Shown one piece after another: positions 1 through 8,540 of a stretch of 41,421 nucleotides of DNA. This DNA is from Opitutus sp. GAS368 (GTDB taxonomy: Bacteria > Verrucomicrobiota > Verrucomicrobiia > Chthoniobacterales > Chthoniobacteraceae): NCBI GenBank assembly GCA_943329925.2, contig CALQFT020000011.1, forward strand, positions 1-41,421. Direction: 5' to 3'. A program made the translations under genes and the position numbers. Numbering within the stretch: position 1 is the first letter of the stretch; each line of letters opens with the position of its first letter. The notes under the pieces were generated by a model. The model was given only the letters and a program-made list of their open reading frames with translations, searched no databases and was not told where the DNA came from.

Positions 1-105
1 CGCAAACCGAGCCTGCCCGATGCAGAGCAGCAGCGGGTTTACGACATGTTGGGAATCGACTGGAGGCAGGCATTTGCGGCGGTGAAATCAGAACTGCCGG
101 CATGA
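1..105 (+). CDS. C-terminal fragment of an unidentified protein
   Basis: An open frame enters from the left edge and ends at a TGA at 103-105, giving the last 34 residues of a protein. The tail contains Asp-Met-Leu-Gly-Ile-Asp-Trp and ends in Leu-Pro-Ala. Nothing in it lets me name a family. The gene converges on ahcY. It could be a chance frame, because only 34 codons are visible, but reaching the window edge without a stop and ending before a clear intergenic gap fits a real 3' end. Confidence 0.45.
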   Translation, partial: RKPSLPDAEQQRVYDMLGIDWRQAFAAVKSELPA

Positions 106-234
106 GGGTTTTGTAGTGCCTTTTGGGGGAAACCGCGATTCCACAGGCCTTTCAGGGCGCTGGTAAGAAACTTGGGTTAAAAGAGAGGGTATTAGTGGGC
201 AGGAGGATGCGGCAGTTATTTTACTCATCTGTAC

Positions 235-277
235 TCCCAAAAGAAAGCGGCCGCCTCCCAGAAAGAAGGCGGCCGCT
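235..277 (-). terminator. Rho-independent terminator of the metK-ahcY operon
   Basis: A perfect 11-bp inverted repeat (arms 246-256 and 267-277, GC-rich AGCGGCCGCCT) encloses a 10-nt loop. Read on the minus strand, the stem is followed directly by the T-rich run TTTCTTTT. It lies 44 nt past the ahcY stop codon, as expected for an intrinsic terminator. Read on the plus strand no T-run follows, so it is probably not used by the gene entering from the left. Confidence 0.85.
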
Positions 278-320
278 CCAAGGCTAAAGCGGAATATGCG
301 GTGACGTACCGCAGCTGTTT

Positions 321-1745
321 TTAGTAGCGGTAATGTTCCGGTTTGTACGGACCTTCGGGGGAGACGCCGAGGTACTCTGACTGCTTGGGCGTGAGGGTGG
401 TAAGCTTCACCCCGATCTTGTCCAAGTGCAGACGTGCGACTTCTTCGTCCAACTTTTTGGGCAGCACGTACACGGCTGGCTTGTACAAATCGCGGTTCTT
501 CCAGAGGTCGATCTGCGCGAGGACCTGGTTGGAGAAACTCGCGGACATCACGAAGCTGGGGTGGCCTGTGGCGCAACCCAAGTTTACCAGACGGCCTTCC
601 GCTAGCATGAAAATCTCGTTCCCACTCGGGAACCGGTATTTGTCCACCTGTGGCTTGATGTTGATGCGCTGCACTCCGGGAGCTTCGTTGAGGAGGTCCA
701 CCTGGATTTCGTTGTCGAAATGGCCGATGTTGGCGACGATCGCCTGGTCCTTCATCGCCTTCATGTGTTCCAGAGTGATGACGTCTACGTTGCCTGTGGT
801 GGTAATGTAAATGTCACCCCGGCCCAGCGTTTCTTCGATGGTGGTGACTTCATACCCTTCCATCGCTGCCTGTAGCGCGTTGATCGGATCGACTTCCGTC
901 ACAATCACCCGCGCCCCCTGCCCGCGCAGCGACTGTGCCGAACCTTTGCCGACGTCGCCGTAGCCACAGATGACGGCTACCTTGCCGGAAATCATCACAT
1001 CGATGGCGCGGTTGAGGCCGTCCACCAGCGAGTGGCGGCAGCCGTAGAGGTTGTCGAACTTCGACTTTGTGACGGAATCGTTCACGTTGAACGCCGGAAC
1101 CAGCAGTCTGCTTTGTTCCTGCAGTTTGTAGAGACGGTGCACTCCCGTGGTGGTCTCTTCCGAAACGCCGCGCCATGCCTTGACTACTCCGTGCCAGTGC
1201 AGCGGGTTTTCGCGGTGCATGTCGATGAGCAGATCTTTGATGACCTGTTCTTCCGTGTTGGACGAGGCGCTGTGTACCCATTCATCACCGTTTTCCAACT
1301 CGTACCCTTTGTGGATGAGCAAGGTGACGTCGCCGCCGTCGTCCACGACCATTTCAGGCCCTTGACCGTTGGCGAAGGTGATCGCCTGACGCGTGCACCA
1401 CCAGTATTCTTCGAGGGATTCGCCCTTCCACGCAAAGACAGGGACGCCCGCAGCGGCAATGGCGGCGGCGGCGTGGTCTTGGGTGGAGAAAATGTTGCAG
1501 CTTGCCCAGCGCACCAGAGCGCCAAGGTCCACCAGCGTCTCAATCAAGACGGCCGTCTGGATGGTCATGTGCAAAGAACCGGTAATACGCACGCCAGCCA
1601 GGGGCTTTAGCGGTGCGTACTTTTCCCGGATGGACATGAGTCCGGGCATTTCTTTTTCTGCGATGGTGATTTCCTTGCGGCCCCATTCGGCAAGCGAGAG
1701 GTCGCGGACTTTGAAGTCAGACGTGGGTAGGTTTTGGGTCAACAT
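321..1745 (-). CDS. ahcY: Adenosylhomocysteinase (S-adenosyl-L-homocysteine hydrolase)
   Basis: This 474-residue cytosolic enzyme splits S-adenosylhomocysteine, the product of SAM-dependent methylation, into adenosine and homocysteine. The N-terminal substrate domain contains [16 protein letters not shown] (about 56-71) and [14 protein letters not shown] (82-95). The NAD-binding motif [10 protein letters not shown] is at 261-270, and the C-terminus ends in the family's conserved KPEHYRY, whose lysine and tyrosine contact NAD. Length is normal for the bacterial form. It lies 37 nt downstream of metK on the same strand, so production and removal of SAM products are probably co-transcribed. An operator-like palindrome covers its ATG, which suggests separate local control. 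No good Shine-Dalgarno is visible before the ATG. Confidence 0.98.
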   Translation of the reverse strand: MLTQNLPTSDFKVRDLSLAEWGRKEITIAEKEMPGLMSIREKYAPLKPLAGVRITGSLHMTIQTAVLIETLVDLGALVRWASCNIFSTQDHAAAAIAAAGVPVFAWKGESLEEYWWCTRQAITFANGQGPEMVVDDGGDVTLLIHKGYELENGDEWVHSASSNTEEQVIKDLLIDMHRENPLHWHGVVKAWRGVSEETTTGVHRLYKLQEQSRLLVPAFNVNDSVTKSKFDNLYGCRHSLVDGLNRAIDVMISGKVAVICGYGDVGKGSAQSLRGQGARVIVTEVDPINALQAAMEGYEVTTIEETLGRGDIYITTTGNVDVITLEHMKAMKDQAIVANIGHFDNEIQVDLLNEAPGVQRINIKPQVDKYRFPSGNEIFMLAEGRLVNLGCATGHPSFVMSASFSNQVLAQIDLWKNRDLYKPAVYVLPKKLDEEVARLHLDKIGVKLTTLTPKQSEYLGVSPEGPYKPEHYRY

Positions 1746-1760
1746 AATGGTTATATGATG
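1743..1760. promoter_or_regulatory. Candidate SahR-type operator over the ahcY start codon
   Basis: The plus strand reads CATAAT, six bases, ATGATG. Both half-site spacing and sequence match the palindrome at 3030-3047 (CATCAT, six bases, ATGATG), with one difference in the twelve arm bases. It lies in the 37-nt metK-ahcY gap and includes the ahcY start triplet. The match between two sites flanking one methyl-cycle operon is direct observation. That the neighbouring ArsR-type protein binds both is inference. Confidence 0.55.
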
Positions 1761-1782
1761 GTGGCTGAAGTTGAAGTTGAGA

Positions 1783-2952
1783 TTAGATGGCGGCTTTAAG
1801 CGCCTCGATGCGGTCGGTGCGTTCCCAAGTGATATCGGGATCGTCCTTGCCGAAATGGCCGTAATTAGTAGTTTTCGAGTAGATGGGTCGCAGCAGGTTG
1901 AGTTGACGGACGATTTCCGCCGGTCTGAAGGAGAACACCTCGGAAACCGCGCGTTCGATGCGCTCTTCGTCCACGTGGTTGGTGCCGAAGGTGCTCACGT
2001 GGATGCTTACCGGTTCTGGATGGCCGATGGCGTACGCAAACTGTACTTCGCAGCGGTCCGCCAAGCCGGCCGCCACCACGTTCTTAGCCACGTAACGACC
2101 CATGTACGCCGCCGAGCGGTCCACTTTCGATGGGTCCTTGCCCGAAAACGCGCCGCCGCCATGCCGGCCCATGCCGCCGTAAGAATCGACGATGATTTTG
2201 CGGCCGGTTAACCCCGTGTCGCCCTGAGGCCCGCCGACCACGAAGCGGCCCGTTGGGTTGATCAGAAATTGCGTTTCTGGGCGCAACAGTTCGGCTGGAA
2301 TTTCTTTGCGGATGACTTCTTCGATCAAAAAGGAGCGGATGGTTTCGTGGGAAACCGATTCGGCGTGCTGAGTCGAGATGACCACGTTGGAGATGCCAAT
2401 GATTTTGTGGCCTTCGTAAATGACAGACACCTGCGTTTTGGCGTCGGGCCGTAGCCAATCCACGGCGCGGCTCTTACGCTTGTGGGTCAAGGCGCGACCG
2501 AGGCGGTGGGCAAACATGACGGGTGCTGGCATGAGCTCGGGGGTCTCGTTGCAGGCGAAGCCAAACATGAGCCCCTGATCGCCAGCGCCCTGTTCCGCGG
2601 TATCCTTGCCGTCAGCAGCGCGCGCGTCGACGCCTTGCGCGATATCTGGGGACTGGGCGGTGATGATGTTCATCACGAAAACTTTGTCGGCGTGGAACAC
2701 GTCGTCATCGTGGGTGTAGCCGATTTCGCGGATGCTCTCACGCACCAAGGAGGTGTAGTCGGGCTTTGCCGAGGTCGTGATTTCGCCGCCGACAACCACC
2801 ACATTGCTCTTGGCGTAGACTTCGCAAGCCACACGACTGTTGGGATCCACCGCTAGGCAGGCGTCGAGAATGGCGTCAGAAATGGTATCGCAAACTTTGT
2901 CGGGATGACCTTCGCCGACGGATTCGGAAGAAAAGATGTAAGAGCGAGACAT
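1783..2952 (-). CDS. metK: S-adenosylmethionine synthetase (methionine adenosyltransferase)
   Basis: This 389-residue enzyme makes SAM from methionine and ATP. It has the family signatures: [14 protein letters not shown] near the N-terminus, the hexapeptide-type motif [12 protein letters not shown] near 122-133, and the phosphate-binding [16 protein letters not shown] in the C-terminal half. Length and order match bacterial MetK. It is the first gene of a metK-ahcY operon and is divergent from a SahR-like regulator across a 108-bp gap. That gap is too short and unstructured for a SAM or SAH riboswitch and I see neither. A TTGACC at 3014-3009 on the minus strand could be its -35 element, but the -10 box is not clear. 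Confidence 0.98.
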   Translation of the reverse strand: MSRSYIFSSESVGEGHPDKVCDTISDAILDACLAVDPNSRVACEVYAKSNVVVVGGEITTSAKPDYTSLVRESIREIGYTHDDDVFHADKVFVMNIITAQSPDIAQGVDARAADGKDTAEQGAGDQGLMFGFACNETPELMPAPVMFAHRLGRALTHKRKSRAVDWLRPDAKTQVSVIYEGHKIIGISNVVISTQHAESVSHETIRSFLIEEVIRKEIPAELLRPETQFLINPTGRFVVGGPQGDTGLTGRKIIVDSYGGMGRHGGGAFSGKDPSKVDRSAAYMGRYVAKNVVAAGLADRCEVQFAYAIGHPEPVSIHVSTFGTNHVDEERIERAVSEVFSFRPAEIVRQLNLLRPIYSKTTNYGHFGKDDPDITWERTDRIEALKAAI

Positions 2953-3023
2953 GGGTTAAATGGGTTGCTGAAGCTAGTGCAAATATTTGGCAATGGGCGG
3001 TTTTTGGGTCAACACAGGATACA

Positions 3024-3053
3024 TTGACGCATCATGATGGGATGATGTATAAA
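3024..3053 (+). promoter_or_regulatory. Promoter of the SahR-like gene, apparently leaderless
   Basis: TTGACG (3024-3029) and TATAAA (3048-3053, preceded by TG) form a good sigma-70 type -35/-10 pair with an 18-bp spacer. Transcription would start about 7 nt after the -10 box, essentially at the ATG at 3061-3063. No Shine-Dalgarno precedes that ATG, so the mRNA is probably leaderless. The spacer is filled by the 3030-3047 palindrome, a position where a bound repressor would block RNA polymerase. Confidence 0.6.
3030..3047. promoter_or_regulatory. Candidate SahR-type operator in the metK/sahR divergent region
   Basis: CATCAT, six bases, ATGATG is a perfect 6-6-6 inverted repeat that exactly fills the space between the -35 and -10 boxes of the regulator's promoter. 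ArsR-family dimers typically bind such short palindromes and repress their own genes. The site lies roughly 55-70 bp upstream of where metK transcription might begin, so its effect on metK is less certain than its effect on the regulator. Confidence 0.6.
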
Positions 3054-3060
3054 TCGGGGC

Positions 3061-3990
3061 ATGGCGTCAATCCTCAAATCGCTCCGACTGCTCGCCGACG
3101 ATACCCGCCTGCGCCTTCTCCTCTTGTTGCAACAGGAGGAACTCTCCGTGGCTGAGCTCCAAGAAATCCTCGGGTTGGGGCAGTCCCGTATTTCCTCTCA
3201 TCTGGCTCAGTTGCGGGCGGCGCAGCTGGTTTCAGACCGGCGTGCTGGGAAGAACATTTATTATACTATCAACGCGGAAGGATTCGCTGTGGAAGTCGGA
3301 ACGGTGCTGACGGCGGCTGCCGCAGAGGTAGTCGAGGTGAAGGCCGATACGCGGGGGCTTGAGGTGTTGCGCCGCAAAAGGGCGGATCTTAGCCGGGAAT
3401 ATTTCAATCGTATGGCGGGGCGCTTTGGCCGGACGTACTGCCCCGGGCGCACGTGGCAAGGCGTGGCGCGGATGTTGTTTACGTTGGTGCCTCCGATGGT
3501 GATTGCGGACTTGGGTGCAGGGGAGGGGCATTTGTCCCAGTTGATGGCGGGCAAAGCGCTCCGGGTCATTGCGGTGGATAATTCCGAGAAGATGGTGGAA
3601 TACGGCTCGAGTCTGGCTAAGGAGAACGGGATCACGAATTTGGAATACCGGCTTGGAGACTTAGAAGCCCCTCCGATTGAACCGGGAAGCGTGGACTTGG
3701 CGATGTTGTCACAAGCGCTGCATCATGCAGGGAGTCCGGTGCGGGCGCTGCGGGGAGCGTGCGGGATTTTGCGCCCGGGCGGGCAGGTGGTGATCCTGGA
3801 TTTGTTGGCGCACCAGTTCGAACAGGCGAGGGAGTTGTACGCGGATATTTGGTTGGGTTTTACGGAGGCGGAATTGGTGGGGATGCTGGAGGAGGCAGGC
3901 TTCGAGGAAGCGCGTGCGGAAGTGGTTTCCCGCGACGACCAGAATCCGTTGTTCCAAACGGTGTTGGCCACAGGCCGCAAGCGGAGTTGA
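3061..3990 (+). CDS. ArsR-type HTH regulator fused to a SAM-dependent methyltransferase domain (SahR-like)
   Basis: The 309-residue protein has an ArsR-type winged helix at about 1-75, with the recognition segment ELQEILGLGQSRISSHLAQL at 32-51. It lacks the paired cysteines that metal-sensing ArsR proteins carry in this helix. A class I methyltransferase fold follows: motif I VIADLGAGEG at 147-156, an acidic AVDNS at about 171-175, and LRPGGQVVILDLL near 237-249. SahR proteins of Proteobacteria are ArsR-family regulators of methionine-cycle genes that respond to S-adenosylhomocysteine. Position next to metK-ahcY and the paired palindromes suggest the same role here, with the second domain sensing SAH or SAM. 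That role is inference; an ArsR-methyltransferase with a catalytic job is the alternative. Confidence 0.85.
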   Translation: MASILKSLRLLADDTRLRLLLLLQQEELSVAELQEILGLGQSRISSHLAQLRAAQLVSDRRAGKNIYYTINAEGFAVEVGTVLTAAAAEVVEVKADTRGLEVLRRKRADLSREYFNRMAGRFGRTYCPGRTWQGVARMLFTLVPPMVIADLGAGEGHLSQLMAGKALRVIAVDNSEKMVEYGSSLAKENGITNLEYRLGDLEAPPIEPGSVDLAMLSQALHHAGSPVRALRGACGILRPGGQVVILDLLAHQFEQARELYADIWLGFTEAELVGMLEEAGFEEARAEVVSRDDQNPLFQTVLATGRKRS

Positions 3991-4012
3991 GGCAGCGACC
4001 TCCGCAGGGGCT

Positions 4013-4771
4013 TTAGCGCTGTTGCGCTGGGGAGATGCGCTCCAAACTTTGCATGGGAATCCAGCCGGTTTCGCCAGCGGCGATCTTGACCCGGCTCCAG
4101 CCGCCGCTGGCGTCGAGAATGCAAACCCGGCTTCCAAGGGGAAGGGTGTCAAGGGTGCGGGCGGGATCTGCCGGAGCGGAGCGCAGGGCCACGGAGCGGT
4201 CTCGTATTAGGGCGACGTTTGTTTCTTGAAGGGCGCGCCAAAGCCAGGCCCCGCTCCAGCATGTGGCGAGGACTGCGAGAAGAGCCACCCCTGTGGAGAA
4301 GTGGCGGGATCGCGGTTGGAATAGGGCGGCGAAACTGGCGAAGGCCGCGGTCCAAGCGCAAAGTGCGAGCAGCCAGCGTTCCCGGTTGCGGGTGAAAGCG
4401 GGTTGCAGCCTCAGCCACCAGGGTATCGCCTCAACTTTGGAGCCGAAATTGTTTCTGGCTATTTGAAGGGCTTCTTGGGCTGGACTGTGGCTGGGGTCCA
4501 AACGCAGCGCCCTTTCCCATTCCAACATGGCGCCCGCAGGATCAGCGAGGGCTTCGCGTACTTTGCCGAGATTGTGATGGGTTGCAGCCGAATCGCCGTC
4601 CTTGGCCAAGGAGCGGTTGTAGGCCCGTTCGGCGTCCGCAAATTTGCCTTCATGGAACAAACGGTTGGCATCCTCAAATTCGGAGGCGCCGGCGCCGGCT
4701 GTCCCGAGCAGGCACACCAGAAGCAGTGCGAGAATTTCACGCATGAAATGCCGTGGGGAAAAGGGGCTCAT
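4013..4771 (-). CDS. BatE-like membrane protein with TPR and SH3-like domains
   Basis: This 252-residue protein is the last gene of the Bat operon. It starts with a signal peptide or signal anchor (about 8-28) and two TPR repeats (about 29-105, including a motif starting FEDANRLFHEGKFADAERAY). Two hydrophobic segments follow (about 132-152 and 160-180), then a C-terminal SH3-like segment (about 185-245) containing TLPLGSRVCILDASGGWSRV. The ATG overlaps the batD stop in an ATGA junction, which fixes the start; an ATG nine codons in would shorten the N-terminus. BatE proteins are thought to work with the other Bat proteins at the cytoplasmic membrane, but the biochemical role is unknown. It ends 22 bp from the convergent regulator gene. 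Confidence 0.8.
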   Translation of the reverse strand: MSPFSPRHFMREILALLLVCLLGTAGAGASEFEDANRLFHEGKFADAERAYNRSLAKDGDSAATHHNLGKVREALADPAGAMLEWERALRLDPSHSPAQEALQIARNNFGSKVEAIPWWLRLQPAFTRNRERWLLALCAWTAAFASFAALFQPRSRHFSTGVALLAVLATCWSGAWLWRALQETNVALIRDRSVALRSAPADPARTLDTLPLGSRVCILDASGGWSRVKIAAGETGWIPMQSLERISPAQQR

Positions 4772-6600
4772 GCGAGGAATTTCAAAGTCTCTTGTACCCG
4801 GAGGCGGTCGTTCTCCTTTATGGGGTTTGTGGAGTGTGTACCACTGAAACGGGCAGCGGCGTCCGCTTCAAACAGCCAGCGGACCTCGTCGGCTTGGGCT
4901 GCCGAAAGCAAGAGCGCCTTGATGACGTCCTCTGCGTCAATGGCGGCTTCCGGCTGTCCGGCCCGAGCTGCCGCCTGCAACTGGGCGATGCGAACGGCCT
5001 GTTGGAGAAAAGGTGCCTTGTCCGTTTGACGCGCGAGTTCGTCTTGGAGCTTGCGCGCGAGCTGCTGAAGTGCCCGGCCCGGCCCCTGCTTTGCCCTAAC
5101 ACTGCGTACATACAAAGCGGTGGCCCCGCTCAAAAGCGAGAGGGCTAGCATGCCTTGGAGACCCCAAAACCATGCGGGCGAACGCCAGAACGGGGGCTCT
5201 TGTTTTGTGGGCGAAAAGTCTTCTGAAAGCACCGGTTTTTCCACCGGCTTGGGGGCGGGTTTGGGCGGAGGCGGGGCGGGCTTGGGTTCCGGTACTTTTT
5301 CTGGCTCAGGGCGTTTCCCCCCTTCGACCAGCAGCGGGTTCGCGACGCTGGTTTGCACCTGGTACTTGCCTGTTTCCGGATCGAAAGACGCAAACTCAAA
5401 CTTGGGCGTTTCAGTCTGAGCCTGCTCCGAAACCATGGCGATTCGGAACGTTTTCGTGCCCCGAAAGCCTGATTCCTCGCTTTTAACAAAACTCACCTCT
5501 GCGGGATACACCCGCCAGCCGTCAGCCTGCAGCATGGGAGGGTCCTCGATTCGGCCGAAGTTGCCCTCACCTTCAATCTGGAGGGTCAGGGTTAATGGCT
5601 CGCCGGCTTTGACCTTGGATTGGCTGGGGGTGACATTAAAATGAAAGCGCCCGACGGCCCCTCGGAAAGAGGCGGGCTTGCCCTCGGGTGGAAGCTCTCG
5701 GATATCAACTCGCTGCTCGGCGAGCACGACGCTGCGCTGCTGGAAGGCGGCGGGTTGATTGTCGAAGGGGAAGCCATCGAGAATCGCCCCCAAGGGATTT
5801 GCCGCATTATTATTGCGCTTCTTCGGGGCGGCCATCTGGATGTTGAACGTCAGGGGGCCGAGGGGGACTTTGCCGCTTTTGATGGCCGTCATTACCGTGC
5901 GGAAACTGCAAACGTCGAAGTCGCGGCCCTGTCGGTTTTCTTGGCGCTGCTGGGGTTGCTGGAAGGCCGTTTTGGTGAAGGCGTCGGTTTCAAACTCGGG
6001 CATCCGTTCGATGCGCCACCGGGTATCGGAGGGCACGCCGAGGCGCACATCCACCGGCACGGCTTCTCCCACGTAGGCAAAGTGTCTGGGCAGTTGGATT
6101 TCCGCAAACGGCATTGCTTGGGGCGCAGCTCCGGGTTCCTGTCCAGCATCCAGCACCTTCAACTTCACAGGTTCGGTCTGGTACTTACGCCCGTCCACGG
6201 TGACCTCCACCGACGGCACCTCCAATTCACCCACGCGACCGGGACTCACCAGATACCGATGAGTCAGGGACACGGAAAGCTCCGTGTTCACCAAGCGCAT
6301 CTGTGTGGCTTGGCCGATATATTGCACTTGAGCGCCCTCGATGCGCACCGAGGGAATCTCGGCCACCCGCTGAGAGCCGTTGATGGTGACATGCAGCTGG
6401 ACGGGTTCACCGACGTTCGTCGTTGCCGGTTGCAACGAGGCGCTCACCGAAATTTCGGCGCTCCACAAGCTGTGGCGCGGGTAAACGAGCAGCAACAGGA
6501 GTATGGCCGTGAGCCAACACGCCGACCAGCCCGTGCCGCTTTTGGCCAAAGGGGAAAACCCGGCGGGAAAATTAACTGGCGGCCAGCCTTTTGTTACCAT
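4768..6600 (-). CDS. batD: BatD family protein (oxygen-tolerance/aerotolerance type)
   Basis: The predicted 610-residue protein carries a hydrophobic export segment near 26-40, a long extracytoplasmic region of beta-rich repeats typical of BatD, a Pro/Lys-rich linker (about 445-475), one membrane span (WFWGLQGMLALSLLSGATA) and a cytoplasmic tail of about 100 residues. I start it at the ATG at 6600, which overlaps the end of the preceding gene by 7 nt and has AGGGAG about 12 nt upstream. A GTG at 6651 would add 17 residues. BatD is named after the Bacteroides aerotolerance locus. Context suggests a membrane partner for the VWA proteins BatA and BatB. Confidence 0.88.
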   Translation of the reverse strand: MVTKGWPPVNFPAGFSPLAKSGTGWSACWLTAILLLLLVYPRHSLWSAEISVSASLQPATTNVGEPVQLHVTINGSQRVAEIPSVRIEGAQVQYIGQATQMRLVNTELSVSLTHRYLVSPGRVGELEVPSVEVTVDGRKYQTEPVKLKVLDAGQEPGAAPQAMPFAEIQLPRHFAYVGEAVPVDVRLGVPSDTRWRIERMPEFETDAFTKTAFQQPQQRQENRQGRDFDVCSFRTVMTAIKSGKVPLGPLTFNIQMAAPKKRNNNAANPLGAILDGFPFDNQPAAFQQRSVVLAEQRVDIRELPPEGKPASFRGAVGRFHFNVTPSQSKVKAGEPLTLTLQIEGEGNFGRIEDPPMLQADGWRVYPAEVSFVKSEESGFRGTKTFRIAMVSEQAQTETPKFEFASFDPETGKYQVQTSVANPLLVEGGKRPEPEKVPEPKPAPPPPKPAPKPVEKPVLSEDFSPTKQEPPFWRSPAWFWGLQGMLALSLLSGATALYVRSVRAKQGPGRALQQLARKLQDELARQTDKAPFLQQAVRIAQLQAAARAGQPEAAIDAEDVIKALLLSAAQADEVRWLFEADAAARFSGTHSTNPIKENDRLRVQETLKFLA

Positions 6601-8540
6601 GTTTTTGCCGCGCTCCCTTCCTTTTTCTGTTCCGACTTGTTGGGAGCCCACACCTGTACTCGCCGGTCTTCGCTACGCAACGATTCAACCAAAGCAGCCG
6701 CTTGCTCGCGGGTCATTGCGGCGTTTCCGGCCTGTAATGCCGCGGCCTCGGGGTCGAGCTTCTCTGGTTTGTCCGGTTTATCCACGGTGGGAGAGTCCTT
6801 GAGTTCGCCGCGATCTTTCTGCTCCCCGGGTTTTTCTTCCACGGGTTGTGGCGTTTTTCCGTTTTGGGCGGTTTCCTGTCCGTCTTTTTCAGGCTTCTTG
6901 CCCTGCTCACCTTTCTCTGACTGCTTGGATTGTTCGCCGGATTTACCGTCCTTGCCCTCCTCTCCGTCCTGCTTTTCGCCATCCTTGTCGCCATCTTTTT
7001 CGCCTTTTTCCGGAGAACCCCCGTCCTGCTTATCCTTTTGGTCGCCTTCCTTTTTCTCCTTCTTATCTTTGCCGTCTTTGTCGTTTTTCTGTTTCTGTTC
7101 CGGGGGCTTTTCCTCCAGCAGCCGTTTGACAAAGTCGTGGTTGAACTGGGCGTCCTCAAACTTGCCGTCGCGTTTGAGCGCCTCGTCGTAATGGGCCATA
7201 GCCTGTTCCAGCGTTTTATTGTCCTGCCCGCGGCGTCCTTGGCGGGCCTGCTGCACCAGCGTATTCGCCAAGTTGTACTCCGCACGTTTGCGGAGTTCGG
7301 CGTTTTTCGTGTTTAAAGCCCTGCCGAAAGCTTCAATAGCCTCGGGCCACTTTTTGTTTTTGTAAGCTGCCGTGCCGAGATTGAAGGCGCGTTCTGGTGA
7401 GTTCGGGGCGGAGCCTAATTCCTGAGTAAACGCCTGCTGCGCTCCCGGAAAATTACCTGCATCGTAAAGGTGTCGACCTTCCGTTGTCGCTCGCGCTGTC
7501 GGCTCGCTTCCCTGCCAAATTAACAAAAGCGCCAGCGCAGCGCCCACCCGGCGCCGGGACCTTTCGCCCCAAACCACTCCCAGCGCCAAACACATAAGCG
7601 CGCCGCCCAACGGCCACTGAAAGCGCTCCAGCGCGTGGGTGCGTACTTCCACGGATACTTCGTGCTCCTCCATTACCCCGATTCCTTCCTCCGCAATGTG
7701 GCGCACTTCTGCCGGACCAGCCATCAGGCGCGAGTAAAATCCGCCCCCGGCACTTGCGATTTCCTCCAACCGAGATTCGTCTAATTTCGATAAAACTGGG
7801 TTCCCGTTTCCGTCACGAATGTATTCCATGCCGCCCTTTGGAGAGGGAATCATCAAGATGGAGCCTTCCGGGCTGCCGACGCCGAGGGTGAAAATGCGCA
7901 TTTTTGCGGACAACTCCTTCGCCAAAGCCACCGCGTCGGCTTCCAATTCCTCGCCGTCACTGATGAGCACCAAGGCCCGTTGGCCGCCTTCGGTGCGATC
8001 AAATGCTTCGTCCGCGCACTGGAGAGCCGCGCAAATGTTAGTGCCGGGTTGCGGGATGATTTCCGGATCCAGTTCCTGAATAGCGGTGAGTACAGCGGCG
8101 TGGTCAGCGGTGATGGGAGCTTGGAGGAAGGCGGTGCCGGCAAAAGCAATTATGCCGATGCGATCGCCGCCCAGTTGGCGGACGAGATCCTCGGCGGCGA
8201 GTTTGGCGCGCTGGAGGCGGGAAGGGGGTAGATCATTGGCGAGCATCGATTTTGAAACATCCACCAGGATGAGCACATCCCGTCCGCGCCCCTTGGTCTC
8301 GGAGGTAACTTCACCCCACTGCGGACGGGCGAGGGCTGCGACGCCCAAGGCCAATCCGGCAAGCAGCAGCAGCAGCCGTGGCAGTCGGGCGGCGGGGGCG
8401 TCCACGAGCAATGGTTGCAGGCGCGCTGCCACGAGTTGTTGTACAAGATTTCGCGCACGGCGGCCGGCGGCCATCCAGAGTGCACCCAAAGCGGGCACCA
8501 GCAGCAGGGCCCAAAGCGCGTTTATATTTCCAAATTTCAT
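6594..8540 (-). CDS. BatB-BatC fusion: membrane VWA protein with TPR domain and charged tail
   Basis: The 648-residue protein begins at the ATG that overlaps the batA stop (ATGA at 8537-8540). Two membrane segments (about 8-24 and 55-71) precede a von Willebrand A domain with a complete metal site: DVSKS at 94-98, a PGTN motif, and LISDGEE. A third membrane segment follows the VWA region. The second half has TPR repeats (about 365-460) as in BatC, then a long tail of Lys, Glu, Asp, Gln and Gly (about 465-600). In many genomes BatB and BatC are separate genes, so this is a natural fusion. VWA domains suggest metal-dependent protein contacts, perhaps with the MoxR ATPase encoded upstream. Confidence 0.88.
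   Translation of the reverse strand: MKFGNINALWALLLVPALGALWMAAGRRARNLVQQLVAARLQPLLVDAPAARLPRLLLLLAGLALGVAALARPQWGEVTSETKGRGRDVLILVDVSKSMLANDLPPSRLQRAKLAAEDLVRQLGGDRIGIIAFAGTAFLQAPITADHAAVLTAIQELDPEIIPQPGTNICAALQCADEAFDRTEGGQRALVLISDGEELEADAVALAKELSAKMRIFTLGVGSPEGSILMIPSPKGGMEYIRDGNGNPVLSKLDESRLEEIASAGGGFYSRLMAGPAEVRHIAEEGIGVMEEHEVSVEVRTHALERFQWPLGGALMCLALGVVWGERSRRRVGAALALLLIWQGSEPTARATTEGRHLYDAGNFPGAQQAFTQELGSAPNSPERAFNLGTAAYKNKKWPEAIEAFGRALNTKNAELRKRAEYNLANTLVQQARQGRRGQDNKTLEQAMAHYDEALKRDGKFEDAQFNHDFVKRLLEEKPPEQKQKNDKDGKDKKEKKEGDQKDKQDGGSPEKGEKDGDKDGEKQDGEEGKDGKSGEQSKQSEKGEQGKKPEKDGQETAQNGKTPQPVEEKPGEQKDRGELKDSPTVDKPDKPEKLDPEAAALQAGNAAMTREQAAALVESLRSEDRRVQVWAPNKSEQKKEGSAAKTW

Noticed and set aside
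2953-3060. SAM or SAH riboswitch upstream of metK
   Set aside because: The metK leader is under 110 nt, lacks the expected conserved helices, and is better explained by a DNA operator.
5620-7191. 523-codon plus-strand frame antisense to batD and the batB-batC fusion
   Set aside because: It lies opposite two well-supported genes and has a low-complexity C-terminus caused by the charged tail codons of the fusion.
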